Shown here piece by piece: positions 31,946-42,463 of a stretch of 64,000 nucleotides of DNA (within the stretch, counting starts at the first letter, position 1; every line of letters starts with the position of its first letter). The stretch is from the NCBI GenBank assembly GCA_009746045.1, contig RPFO01000080.1:7783140-7847139 (forward strand), given 5' to 3'. The position numbers were made by a program, and so were the translations under genes. The DNA comes from Mesostigma viride. Taxonomy: Eukaryota > Streptophyta > Mesostigmatophyceae > Mesostigmatales > Mesostigmataceae. The notes under the pieces are model-generated. The model made no database searches and was not told where the DNA came from. It saw nothing but the letters and a program-made list of their open reading frames with translations.

Positions 31946-32469
31946 CTCTCATGCATTATATAGTGGATGGCTTTCCTTACAATTAACTAATTAATTGATT
32001 CCTTACAGTTCCCGTTGCAGTCTGCTCCCCCCAGCATTTAACAAATCATAATCAGATAGGATTGCAGGGCATAAATTAATGGAAGATGTTAATAAATAAG
32101 CATATACACCAAATTTCAGTTGCAATAACTGCATGACCATCGTCAAGGAGCGTGCTAATTGGGTGACTGACAATTGGACCACAAAAACTGTCGCGTATTT
32201 TACCGCCGCATATTTTACACCCCCCACGTATAATACGCGTATTTTAGGTCCGCGTATTATACCCCGTACCCGTATTTGCCAACCCGGGGGTTATACACAC
32301 CTGTGAGAGGGGGGTTGGCCCTCATGAAGGCATCGGTGGCGTGCTGCATGAGGCGAGCGGGGTCCAGGTTCAGGGTACCCCTCTCGTATCTGGACATTAG
32401 GCCGTCCATGGTTTGCAGCTGATTGGCAGTCAGCTGTTGATCCTGGAGGGAAGCCAGCTGGGCAGTTAA

Positions 32470-34734
32470 GGGGACGTGGCGCGCCGAATATTTTCCGCGC
32501 CAAAAAATTCGCGGTACCAGCCGTACCGTGAAAAGTGGGTGCACGGTGGGCGCACCCCTTGCGGAAGTGGCCATGGCGACTGCGTTTTGGCGAAACTAGC
32601 AATGTAGGGCTAGAGAAATGCAAAAAAATTGCTCGAATGTTGAATACGATGATTTAATGATGTTGGGTTGTGGCGGCAAGTAGCTGGTTTACAATATCGC
32701 TGCTTTCTTTTACTGCCATCGGCATGGGGGGTAAACTGCATTTTTTGGTCGCGCGGAATAAAATAGAATTCGTGATAGCGGCAGTAAATTCTCAGTTTTG
32801 GGGGTCTTTTTGATCGTGAAGGATGCATTAATATCGGTAGCATTGACTTCCAAACCGAACTGGTGCTTTTTGCTACATTTTCGGCCATTCTCGGTAAGTA
32901 ATTCTTCAGGCCTGCGCAGTGCATGTCGGAACCTTCCATGGAAGAACGGCCGTTGTTGCGCGCCTGAGCGAGGGATCTGCGAGGGCAAGGTAGATATTTG
33001 TCGCGAATGTTATGTGCTATCAGTTCTTTCTTCTATGAGCTCGTCGTTCGAAGGTTTTTGCGTTCTTTTTGGGCAGTTTCCGCCAGCTAGCTCGCCGTTG
33101 CTTGCCGAATACCTGGCAGCTTTAGATTGTTTTCGTTGATGTCGTGGTCAGGGCCGCTTCAGTCGAAGCCTATAGCTTCTCGGGAAGGTTTAAGGCATTT
33201 CATAAAACGTGTTCTGGCAAGGATGGTGTGCGTATGGACGCTTCTTGTTGTGTGAGAGTGACGCACCCTCTCTTCGCAGCGGCATCACAGCGCTCATGCG
33301 CTGGAGGACCGCCAATGGTTTCTTTCCATTTTATCGTGCAGGGGAGGAAGTGTTTTATTGACGATCATGTTGGAGATATTGCATTTGTGTGACTGCATGT
33401 AGATAGCTGCCACCATTGGTTTATTTGAGCTTTCCCTTGATATGATGATGTGAAAAGACTGCGATGTGCTGAACCAACCATGGTTGACATGGTTGACTGC
33501 ATGCAAGCTTTGTATGCCATGATCTCCTCGGTTTCTTGCCCTCCATAGTTCCAGTTTGTTGCCCATCTCAGGTAGGGCAGTGACGTAGTTGTTTCTGTGT
33601 TGATTAGCTTGGTTGGCATAAACCTTACACTCTAACCTGGGAGAAACATAGATAATGCTGGTTAGGCATTTTAGTGCCATCATCATTATTGCTATTCACA
33701 TGCTCATATGTCTGGCCATGCTCGAGGGAGGGTGAAGGTGTATGAGGTGTGTGGCCACCCCTTTGTACTTCATAACATATTCAGCATGTATTTGATGCAT
33801 GTTGGATGGCATGTAAAGTGTAATTGTGTTTATACTTGGTTACTGAGTGGTCCTTAGCGCCTGTCAGGTGGTCGTCTAGGGAACCCATCGGTGCGTGTCA
33901 CAGTGACCCCAAACCTTGAGCATGTGTCGTCTTCAGTGTGCAAGAGTTATTTATATGTGCTTTTGGTCATAGATTTGCTGAGTTCTAATCATGAAGTTGA
34001 AAGGTAACCTTGGGTTGACTATTGTGTATGCTCTCTTGGCATGTATGCCTAACGATCGTGTTGCTATGCTTGGGCTGGCAAGGTTGGCCATGCCGAGGGC
34101 AGGTGAGGGCAGATGAGGTGCCTAGCTGTTTGCTTATGTTTTGTGATCGAGTAGGGCATGCTTTCAGACTTTTTGGATGGAAAACATCATGCCTAACTGG
34201 CCTTGTACAAAGAAAAACCTCCTTTAGCGTATGTTCAGGTTTTAGCACGTTTAACTTTATAACTTGAGCTAGACTTGTCGGAATGACCTGGGACTTGGAA
34301 GACCGTTGTCCCCCTGTTAGACGGATTTTCGCTGCAGAAAAAAGTGTTTTTTTGACATGTTCATAAAAAGTTATTCCCAATGTCCGGTAAAAAAAGGGTC
34401 GTTTTGCGGGGAAATTAATAACTGTTCGAGGTTTTGCCCTTTCCATGATGTAAATAGCTCAGCAAGCTACAAACTCAGGGAACTAAAAACGCTGCAGACA
34501 GTTTTGCAAATAAATGTGTGCATTGGCTGGGGCATACCCAGCCCTAATTAGCGTCTTTTGTTATTTATAGCGCATTATTGGCGTATATATGGGGGTAGTA
34601 CCCCCAACAAGTGCATGGACAACTCACTAGAGATGTTATTTAGTGCCCCCAATCATAACTTAGCATTGTGCAAATGAATTTCAAGTGATATTAGCATAGG
34701 TCAATTTTTAAGGGTTTTGGGGTGCCACCTCCCC
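32470..34734. mobile_element. TTAA-flanked DNA element, copy 1
   Basis: 2,265 bp between TTAA 32466-32469 and TTAA 34735-34738. Ends GGGGACGTGGC and GCCACCTCCCC, inverted with one mismatch. Same family, opposite orientation, as 45680-48327. Shared blocks cover most of the length, including a frame on the minus strand (32939-32610) that recurs at 47861-48187. No transposase recognised. TTAA targets are typical of piggyBac-type elements, but the terminal bases differ from the usual CCC start. Confidence 0.8.
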
Positions 34735-35093
34735 TTAAGATTGCCATGGCTGTTCTTGAATATCCCCCTGTCTTGGAGGGACCTCAGCAGGTGGGTTGTT
34801 GGGTGCCCTTGGCACCTCTTGACCTCCCCCAAGGGCCTCCTGGGGTCCTGGCACCTCCCCCTGTGTGGGGAGGGTGCCCCAGCCCACAGGGCGAACCTGG
34901 GGTGGTGGGGGAGGGGGAGGGGAGGCCCTGGGGGCCCGGGGTGAGCCCGGGGGGGTCTTTGTAACCCCACTGGGGCCAGCCCCAGCCGAGGAGGGGCGGG
35001 CAGGGTTGTCTGCCGCTGCCCTACTGGCTGCCTCTTCCCGTTGGAGACGTTTCATCTCCTTCCTGACTTCCTGCTCCCTGAGGGCAGCCTGGA

Positions 35094-35659
35094 ATTAATT
35101 AATTAATTAATTAAACTCGTGCTCCCGTTGGGGAGTCACGGAGCACCGAAGTGCTTTTAATCCCTGTGTGTGCACTACAGGAGAAAGGGCAGAGACCCCC
35201 AGTCTCCTTCATGCCAAAGGCATGCCACAGCTGCAATCGGGCGCGGCTAGCTAAAAGGACAGGCTAACGATCCGGCAAACTGTGGGTGCAATAAGACCCA
35301 TGTGAGCATATCATAGCAAGGAGCGTGGGCAAGTAATCTGAACATATAGCCAGGGCGTAGCATGGCTGTACTAGGACTAGGCTAAGGCTATGGCTGGTTG
35401 TGTACCGTGCGTTGGCGGCACGTGACTACGTGTGTTGGCTCAGCTAGGCAACATTCTAGGCATGGCTGCCTTAGCGGCAGTGACGCCAATGGTTACGAGC
35501 TAGGGCTATTGCTATTCTAGCCCGCTGGGGGCGTCCACATCTTGTGGTTGATCATCAGGTCCCCGCCCCTCCAGTACACCTTGGGCTTCTGGGGGTCCTG
35601 CTTATGGCGGAGGTATTCCGGCCACAGGTCGCGTCGCTGCTGTTGCTGAGCGGGGGTGA
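35094..35659 (-). mobile_element. 5'-truncated copy of the ORF1-only LINE
   Basis: Reverse complement of about 40110-40670 (end of ORF1, entire 3' UTR, hairpin and AATT tail), nearly identical. Flanked by GCCTGGA (35087-35093 and 35660-35666). Inserted in the gag of element C; joining the flanks restores A-F-Q-A-A-L-R-E-Q-E. Confidence 0.88.
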
Positions 35660-36937
35660 GCCTGGAAGGCCGCCTCATCAGAGGGGATGTCAGGCATGGG
35701 GTCTCCCACCACTAGGGCGTCCCTGACTTCAAAGTCATGCCTCTTGCCCTTCCCCATGTCCAGGACCAGAAGGCCCTGGACTTGGACTTGTAGGGTTGGG
35801 GGGGGGAGGGGCCCTTAGTGGCTGCCAGCGGGGGCGGGGCCTCCTCGGGCACCACCCCATGCTGGGCCAGGATGGCCTCCGTCACCCGGGATCCATTTAT
35901 GGAGTCCATTGCCTTAAAATGTGCTGACCGCGCTAGGGCGGCCAGGTCTAATTGACCATCAGCGTATTCCAGCTGATAGTCAGCATTCACGTCAGCGTTC
36001 ACGTAACCGTTGAGTGGCCTCACGGTACGCGGCTGCCATCGCCCGGTGGGTGTCCAGGCGACGGGCAGCCTCCTCTTCTTGCCGCTTGGCAGTGAGCCGG
36101 AAGGCCGCCTCACGGCGGACGTCCCGGTGACGCTGCCGCGCACGACGTTCATCATTTGCCACCAGCGCTGCCTGCTCCACGGCCAGGAGCGCTGGGGTGA
36201 GGAATATTTCTTGCTCCCCGTCGGGGAGGCTGGCGGTGTCCGACACCGCGTCGTCGGACATGGGTTGTCCGGCGACGGGAGCGACGGGCCTGCGCAGCAC
36301 CCGCGTGAGCTTAACGCTCTCCCGATATCCTTCTTCTTGCGAAGGTTGGAGGGCCGCCCGAGCTGTAGCTCAATAAAGTTGTGTCCCTGGGCGAACGGGA
36401 CATTGATGTTAGATGTGGCGGGACGAAAGGTGATCGTCCCGTCCGGAGCCACGACGGACGCCGTCTGTCGGGGCAACAGCTCCCGAATGGTACGTTGACG
36501 TCCGAGGTCCGGACTGTGGGGCCTCGGAAGCCCCAGGAGCCGGCGAGGGGCCGGTGACAGTTGCCTGAGGGGTTGTTTTCCGAGGGCCGTGCCACAGCCA
36601 TGGCCGCGGCAGCCGTGGTTGCGGCTATCGCAGCCGCCGGGGGAGAGGGTTGTTCGGTTCCCCTGCATGGGGGGAACCGGCTCTGCCTCCGACTGGTGCG
36701 CAGGGGAGGGGGGCCGGTGTTCGGTCTGCCTTGCGGCAGCCGGACCCTCCGCCTGGCTAGCATTGATATGGTTATTCTTTTTCTGTTTCTTCTTTTTCTT
36801 TGAAATTGCCGCATCTCCAGTCGGCTTCTTGTTGTTATCCTGCGGCAGACGCCTATTATCCTGCCCATCATCCTCGTCGTCATAGGTCAACTTCTTAGCG
36901 ATGTTCTTCGTCTTAGCCATAGCGTCGGTAAAATTCA

Positions 36938-37418
36938 AGTTAGCGGTTGGATATATATTGCCTGAGAGCACAGAGAGCGTTGTGAGCAATGAATTGCTTG
37001 GTTCATTAGAAAATAGGTTTACCCTTTATCAACGTTCCTCTCACTGGCCGCGCCGCCAGTGACCGTTGGGTGCAGACCGTTGGCCCGAGGCCGCACGATG
37101 ACAGGTAGCAGTCTAGTCACGGCATCGTGTGATCACAGATCGATCAATGCACGCTGCAGTACTTTCCCTATATCTAGGATACTCTAGTACCGTCCAATGG
37201 CAGGACACTACGTATACTGGGTACTGACATCTGTCACGTACCCCAGTACCCAAAGTACCTATCTATAGGGAAATGTATGTGACTCGACTAGCAATCCTAT
37301 CTGCATAGCCCACGTGGTATTTATATTCACATACCAACGTAGGTTTACAAGGCTGATTCATACGTTGTATTCACAATGCCTTTGAGACTTAGTCTGCAGC
37401 AAAGCATGGAGACTAACT
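36938..37418 (-). repeat. 5' LTR of element C
   Basis: 481 bp, paired with 16486-16965. Followed by ATAGA at 37419-37423. Confidence 0.88.
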
Positions 37419-37545
37419 ATAGATGTTGTAGGTAGCTGAGGTAGATAGATTAGACCGGTAGGACTGTTCGCACCCATCCATCCATCCATCCATCGGGGTT
37501 AATGCTCCGTGACTCCCCAATGGGAGCACGAGTCTAATTAATTTT
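37419..37545 (+). mobile_element. LINE family A 3' end, right part of the element C target
   Basis: Continues the 3' UTR interrupted at 16485: ...GATTAGACCGGTAGG, CATCCATC repeats, GGGGTTAATGCTCCGTGAC and the GGGAGCACGAG hairpin arm, then AATTAATT. Confidence 0.8.
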
Positions 37546-38011
37546 AATACACACATACACGAAGGGGCTATATAAGAAAAAGTAAGAATTATACATTAAT
37601 TAATTAATAATTAATAATTAATAATTAATAGACACGTGACTGCGTCACGTGAGCATAAGTCCTGAGTGGGAGGGGAACATGGGATGGAATGGATGGTGTT
37701 ACAAGCTATCTAGGTCCTAGTTACAGGGTTGCGGGCACCACGGCCCGAATCGCTATGAATGCCATACATGGTCACACGCGTCCAGCCCCCACAGACTTGG
37801 GGGTGGTCTCCTTCATCACTACTTGCCATCTATCCTTGCGTACCATCGATCTGCCTCCATATTACAACAGACAAACCAGGAGGCTGCCCGGGTGTGAGCC
37901 CGTCACGTCGATCTAGTGTAGCACATGTCCATGCCGAGTCTATCACGAAAAGTCCACGGTGGCGGCCGTGCCGCGCGCGGCCTGGGGCACGCCAGGTGAT
38001 CGAGGACATAT
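37546..38011 (-). mobile_element. LINE family B 3' part
   Basis: Tail of TTAATAA-type repeats (37593-37628) and the CACGTGAC...GTCACGTG hairpin, then sequence nearly identical to 3630-3955 coding the ORF2 C-terminus. The rest lies at 42464-42632, separated by the SINE-like and hAT insertions. Confidence 0.7.
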
Positions 38012-38317
38012 CAAGGAGACAACCAGCGCAGCCTGCGCAGGCCAGAAATCGGGAGAATCCGGACCATGCATGGTAGCTCGAGCCTGCCGTTATCTTGTCC
38101 GCGTTTTCGAGTCGTTCAGGATGATGAATATGAATGGAGATGGAAATGTGTAGCCTTGTGCATTGAAATTATGGCTGGCTTACGTGTAGAGCGACTAGAT
38201 GACCTAGACGGTGGGGCCGGAAACAGTTTGCTTGATCAGGGCGTGTTTCGAGCCTAACTGGCCAGGAGTGTCTAGTGGTGAGCACCATTGCATGCTGCGA
38301 TCGCTCTCCCACCATTT
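38012..38317 (+). repeat. SINE-like retroposon copy with target duplication
   Basis: Starts CAAGGAGACAACCAGCG and is about 305 bp long. Flanked by TCGAGGACATAT: left copy at 38000-38011; right copy starts in the hAT duplication (TTTTCGA) and continues GGACATAT at 42464. Contains TTTTCGAGTCG, a weak B-box-like word. This copy best defines the repeat as a transposed unit. Confidence 0.65.
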
Positions 38318-38884
38318 TCGACCGTGTTGGTCTGTACGGCAGTACGGGGTACTCGGTAAAACCCTTGCGTACTGTAAAAATACAGGTATTTTTGCGAGGG
38401 GTCAAAAATACGCGAAAAAATACGCAGTACGGCATACTTACGGGGTATTTTTGAAATTCGGTAAAAAAGTACGGGGTATTATTGAGGCCAAGGCTTAAAG
38501 TACGGGGTATTCTAAGGATGTGTGGCCCTGTAGCCAACAAATGTTACTATGTACTATGCTCTCTGCTATTCATTAATGAGCATAATGGCAGTGACTTGCC
38601 ACCTGCCACACTTAGATCGACATTGCAATACATCCTTCAAGTACATTTGTATATTGTGGACATGCAAACTATTGACCATCTAACACCGCCATGTTCTTGC
38701 CCATGCAGCATGCACGAAAATGGCTGACGGCGGTATGGCTGACGGCGGAGCTCAGATCTTTTGCGTCTGAGCCCCAAATTCGGTCAGACCACTTGCATTT
38801 TATGCGCCTTTCTAAGACGCACTTGCCAGTATAAACGGTTACGGCTGCCACGCAGTATAGACAAAGTTACGCACGTGACCAGCT

Positions 38885-40246
38885 ATGACGACTACCAAAG
38901 CAAAACGAGGGCTGGAAAAGGAGCTGGCACAGCTTCCCAGCGCCCAGCCCAACCCTCTCGCCCTCGCCATTGTTCAGCGGACAGGCTTACCCGCCAAACC
39001 CTCGCCAAGCGCCTCGCCTGAGCCCAAGAAACCCTGCCACGATCGAAAATGGAGCGAGTTCCTCCCCGGCGACCGACGATTCGCCTTCACCCGGTGGCAA
39101 GCATTGTCGCCGCAGGCATGCATCGAGGTTCTCCAGTTCCTCGAACAGGAGCGGAAGCTCTTCGTACCCAAGGAGGGGGCGGCTATCGACTACAATGGAG
39201 ACATGTCCTGGCTCTATGCTTTGGACGAAGTAGAACAACGCCTGATTATCCTGACCAGCCAATTCCAGATCCGCCTCGGCGACATCACCAGAACGCTCCG
39301 CACCCCAGCCCCCGCACAGCCGGCAGCCCCATCGGCTTCCTCCCTCGGCAAGGATGATATCCGCGCAGTGCTGGAGGAGCACGTGACCTGGCCGCTGGCC
39401 GAGCAGCTGACATCGCTGAACACCACGCTCAACAAAGTCGAGGCCCGGGTCTCCAACGTGGAAACCAAGGTCGTCCACAAGCTACAACCCCAGTTCACGG
39501 CGCTACACACCACGGCGCAGGCTTCGGAAACGCATGCTGCACTTGTCTCTCGCCTTAACCAGGTGGAGGGCAAGTGTGGCGTGCTCCTGAAGAAGCTTGA
39601 GGCCATCACCGCCCACACCGAGGCCCTGGCCACACAGGTCCCCAAGATAGCGGCGCAGACGGCCACCATTGCATCCCAGCCACCCCGGCAGGATGCTGGC
39701 GACCTCCCGCCGCTCTCCTACGCGGACCTGCTGCGGTCAGCGACCGCCTCCACCACCGACGCCATCGCCACAAAGCTCCAGGAGCTGGAGGACCACCGCC
39801 AGGCCCAGCAACGGGAGGTCACCGACCCCGCTCGCCGCGAGTGCCGAGTGGTGCTACGTCGCTTCCCCCAGAAGCCAGGTGAGACGTCAACCTCTCTTGC
39901 TGACGAGCTCAAGAACCAGCTTCTTACCCTCATGGGCCTGGTAGGTGAGGTAGAACTGCGTGGGTGCCACCGCCTTCCCCACTCACGGGACAAGGCGGCT
40001 CCCCCACCAGTCCTACTCACCTTCCCCTCCCCTGAGGATAAGCAGCGGTTCCTCTCTCGTCGCAAGCGGTTGCACGACCTCACCTGGACGCTGGATGACG
40101 ACCTCACCCCCGCTCAGCAACAGCAGCGACGCGACCTGTGGCCGGAATACCTCCGCCATAAGCAGGACCCCCAGAAGCCCAAGGTGTACTGGAGGGGCGG
40201 GGACCTGATGATCAACCACAAGATGTGGACGCCCCCAGCGGGCTAG
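38885..40246 (+). CDS. LINE ORF1 protein (coiled coil and RRM-like domain)
   Basis: 453 codons, intact. ORF1 proteins coat LINE RNA and act as nucleic-acid chaperones. Residues 1-60 are Lys/Pro-rich. A conserved W-S-E-F-L-P-G-D-R-R-F-A-F stretch follows at about 56-68. Residues 165-245 are predicted coiled coil by their heptad-like Leu/Val spacing (L-N-K-V-E-A-R-V-S-N-V-E-T-K-V). Residues 310-445 read R-E-C-R-V-V-L-R-R-F-P, then V-E-L-R-G-C-H-R-L-P, P-V-L-L-T-F-P-S-P-E-D-K-Q-R-F-L and L-D-D-D-L-T-P-A-Q-Q-Q-Q-R-R, the pattern of the L1-ORF1-type RRM followed by its C-terminal domain. ATG 38885 is the first in a long frame; several out-of-frame shadows exist. Intactness suggests recent activity. 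Confidence 0.85.
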   Translation: MTTTKAKRGLEKELAQLPSAQPNPLALAIVQRTGLPAKPSPSASPEPKKPCHDRKWSEFLPGDRRFAFTRWQALSPQACIEVLQFLEQERKLFVPKEGAAIDYNGDMSWLYALDEVEQRLIILTSQFQIRLGDITRTLRTPAPAQPAAPSASSLGKDDIRAVLEEHVTWPLAEQLTSLNTTLNKVEARVSNVETKVVHKLQPQFTALHTTAQASETHAALVSRLNQVEGKCGVLLKKLEAITAHTEALATQVPKIAAQTATIASQPPRQDAGDLPPLSYADLLRSATASTTDAIATKLQELEDHRQAQQREVTDPARRECRVVLRRFPQKPGETSTSLADELKNQLLTLMGLVGEVELRGCHRLPHSRDKAAPPPVLLTFPSPEDKQRFLSRRKRLHDLTWTLDDDLTPAQQQQRRDLWPEYLRHKQDPQKPKVYWRGGDLMINHKMWTPPAG

Positions 40247-40613
40247 AATAGCAATAGCCCTAGCTTGTAACCATTGGCGTCACTGCCGCTAAGGCAGCCA
40301 TGCCTAGATGTCGCCTAGCTGTGCCAACACACCTAGTCACGTGCCGCCAACGCACGGTACACAACCAGCCATAGCCTTAGCCTAGTCCTAGTACAGCCAT
40401 GCTACGCCCTGGCTATGTTCAGATTACTTGCCCACGCTCCTTGCTATGATATGCTCACATGGGTCTTATTGCACCCACAGTTTGCCGGATCGTTAGCCTG
40501 TCCTTTTAGCTAGCCGCGCCCGATTGCAGCTGTGGCATGCCTTTGGCATGAAGGAGACTGGGGGTCTCTGCCCTTTCTCCTGTAGTGCACACACAGGGAT
40601 TAAAAGCACTTCG

Positions 40614-40645
40614 GTGCTCCGTGACTCCCCAATTAACGGGAGCAC
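40614..40645 (+). other. LINE 3' hairpin, family A type
   Basis: GTGCTCC (40614-40620) pairs with GGGAGCAC (40638-40645), just before the TTAA tail. The same stem is at 3487-3523 and 37503-37532, and in reverse at 3344-3370, 19286-19310 and 35114-35140. Likely the RNA signal read by the LINE reverse transcriptase (inference). Confidence 0.7.
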
Positions 40646-40798
40646 GAGTTTAATTAATTAATTAATTAATCTAACACCGGTCTCTTTTATTACAATGCAT
40701 CATTGACAACATAGTACATGATTGAATGGTATAATGCACCCAGAGCTCTGGCAGCCTTGATGCAGAGGATGTCATAGCACTATAGATGGCAGCTTCGG

Positions 40799-41395
40799 CT
40801 AAAAAATAAAATCATTGGCAATGAACCCAGAATTGACCTTCACTGCTGCGGCAGGTCCATACTTTGCCACTGCCGCGATCATGTTCTTGTACGAGGCGCT
40901 GGCGGCGACGTGAAACGGAATGCCATTCTCGTAAAAGAAAGAGGCCTGGGCAAGGCGGACTTCCTGGAGCTGCGCATTGGAAAAGCACTGTGGAATCGTC
41001 TTCTGCACTGCCTTGCCAGAGCCACAAGGGCCAGCACCCGGGGCAGCGGCAGGCAGAAGGGCCTTGGGCAACGCGGGCACGGAGCACTGCCTTTTGCTCC
41101 TTCTTTTCCAACCGGGCTGCCTCAGCCGCCTGAAGCCTCCCGATCAGGCCTTCTACATTTCTAGACTGCTGGCAAAATGTGGCTCCCTTGTTGGGGATGT
41201 GGCCGAGATGGCCGACAGCGCGATCCTTGCTAAAGTTGCCAGGCCTGCCGATCGAACTTGTAATCGCACAGCTTGCACGCCTGGCCACCTCTGGCCGACT
41301 ACCACGTCTTCCCCACTCACGGCCTTTTCCACCTCGTCAATCAGGTGGAGGTATTGATACTCCTCTCCCCTTTTGACGACTGGAACTCTAGGCAT
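40799..41395 (-). pseudogene. hAT transposase N-terminal fragment
   Basis: From ATG 41395: M-P-R-V-P-V-V-K-R-G-E-E-Y, then, after frame changes, Q-A-C-K-L-C-D-Y-K-F (Cys pair of a BED-type finger). Frame 41080-40799 gives A-S-F-F-Y-E-N-G-I-P-F-H-V-A, the same motif as in hAT 1. The catalytic and dimerisation parts are not present; the LINE insertion and the left end follow directly. Confidence 0.65.
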
Positions 41396-42455
41396 GGTCG
41401 CCTCTTTTAGGATTGCCTAGCGCACAATACATGAACCGGCGCACCCGGCACCCTCTATTTGCTTTAATTGCGTCTTCACTCTTCTGCGTCTTTCTGGAAG
41501 TGCACCCGTCCCTAAACCTTATGATTCTGCCATGCATATGCTGTCTGTCCCCTTACAGCTTTTCTCCCGCGCAATAAAAAATCCTGTCAAAATTAAAATG
41601 TAGAAAGGCACACCGTCACGCGTGTACTAGCAAGTAGCTATGCACTCGCAGCAATTTCAGCAATTTCAGTTCCACTGACAGGTCTGGGCCTCTCCCTGTT
41701 AAAAATAAAATTCTTTAAGTGTATTGTATTTCCGAATAATAAAAAAGACGTAACAAAATAGATTACTCGCTCAGCGCCCAGCCCCGGACATGTCGACAAC
41801 GTCGGCCATTGACAGCATTTTGCTGCAACGTGATTCAAAGCTTTCTCCTGCGTGTCGGCCTTTCACGCCGCCAAACAGCTTTGACTCAATGCTCCGCTGT
41901 AGGTCATCACTGCGAGTAGCTCTGTGGCTTCACCCAACGCTGAGCAACGGCGTGGGCCTGAGAACGTACCCAAGTACAAACCAACCGAAATACACCAACA
42001 TAATTCCCAAACGACACTCCACAACATAACGCACCGCAACCGAGATCCTCCCCACTGCTTGCCTGGACAAACGGTACGGAACCAAGGTTGCCCACGGAAC
42101 GAACGGTAATGGCCAGAACCCAAAATAGCCCACAGCCAGAACCTACGACCCGTTGCCTGACCGTACACATAAATTCCCACTGACCGCCGGCCTGGCAGCA
42201 AATAAACCTCAACGCGGCGCTGCCGGCTGACCTCCGGACTTAGCCAATTCCGAGCATAACCAAATTCCAATACTTTATGTGACTGCGAGCCCACAATATA
42301 ACACTCCCCACTGCGTGACATGTCCGCGACCTCCAAAATCGGCTAAGTCCAAAGTGAAAAACAGTGAAAATCGTGCGGCGTACGCTGTCGAAAGCGTCAG
42401 TACCGTGGAATACGGCGTATTTTCATACCCGAGGTGCCGTACGAACCAACACGGA
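41396..42455. other. Noncoding right arm of hAT 2
   Basis: No frame with a recognisable motif. Right terminal part shows CGGCGTATTTT and GTGCCGTACG words like the left side. Confidence 0.5.
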
Positions 42456-42463
42456 TTTTCGAG

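Larger units (their letters stand above)
30770..32287 (+). mobile_element. hAT-type DNA transposon 1 (non-autonomous)
   Basis: 1,518 bp with ends CCGGGTTGG...CCAACCCGG and the 8-bp duplication GGGTTATA (30762-30769 and 32288-32295), as expected for hAT elements. Subterminal sequence is rich in TACG-type words (GTACG, TACGCG, CGTATTTT) on both sides. It codes only the N-terminal part of a transposase. It interrupts element C's gag, and the gag reading resumes across the duplication. Confidence 0.88.
32288..36920 (-). pseudogene. gag: Element C gag, N-terminal half, split by two insertions
   Basis: From ATG 36920 (M-A-K-T-K-N, only 17 bp inside the LTR) the frame is Lys-rich, then Pro-rich, then carries F-I-E-L-Q-L-G-R-P-S-N. 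After frame changes the likely continuation is V-L-D-M-G-K-G-K-R-H-D-F-E-V-R-D-A-L-V (about 35765), then D-E-A-A-F-Q-A-A-L-R-E-Q-E-V-R-K-E-M-K-R across the LINE insertion 35094-35659. A Pro-rich stretch (35000-34740) follows and, across the TTAA element, T-A-Q-L-A-S-L-Q-D-Q-Q-L-T (32460-32288). This is a longer gag than in B. No domain name beyond gag can be given for the N-terminal part. Confidence 0.6.
16486..37418 (-). mobile_element. Copia-like LTR retrotransposon C, with five nested insertions
   Basis: LTRs 16486-16965 and 36938-37418 start AGTTAG and end CTAACT. The duplication ATAGA lies at 16481-16485 and 37419-37423. Removing the insertions at 19266-20952, 21673-28638, 30770-32287, 32470-34734 and 35094-35659 with their duplications leaves about 7.9 kb, close to element D's 8.0 kb. 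On the minus strand the order is gag (36920 to about 29560), integrase (29530-28639 and 21672-21432), protease-like domain (21190-20962 and 19256 down), RT, RNase H (ends 17359). Coding frames are shifted in several places, so the copy is dead. All insertion joints restore reading frames that align with element D, which supports the reconstruction. Confidence 0.85.
38689..40670 (+). mobile_element. Full-length ORF1-only LINE (half-LINE)
   Basis: 1,982 bp flanked by CTAACACCG (38680-38688 and 40671-40679; the match extends to ATCTAACACCG). 5' UTR 38689-38884 resembles 1690-1860. One intact ORF (38885-40246) is followed by a 3' UTR, a hairpin and (TTAA)n. No ORF2. The only part shared with ORF2-bearing LINEs such as 19266-20952 is the terminal hairpin and tail, so it was probably moved by their reverse transcriptase. 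Comparable in layout to mammalian HAL1 elements. Confidence 0.88.
38322..42455 (-). mobile_element. hAT-type DNA transposon 2 (host of the ORF1-only LINE)
   Basis: Ends CCGTGTTGGT...ACCAACACGG (17 of 19 terminal bases inverted) and the 8-bp duplication ATTTTCGA (38314-38321 and 42456-42463). Without the LINE at 38689-40670 it is about 2.1 kb. Repeated TACGGGGTAT words mark the left subterminal region (38340-38515). It carries a partial transposase gene on the minus strand (41395-40799). Terminal bases are close to those of hAT 1 (CCGGGTTGG). Confidence 0.87.

Noticed and set aside
30770-32287. Bacterial-type insertion sequence
   Set aside because: The 8-bp duplication, BED finger and hAT motif identify a eukaryotic hAT element.
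36010-36885. Plus-strand frames of up to 162 codons opposite element C gag
   Set aside because: Shadows of the minus-strand gag region; no domain and no start context support.
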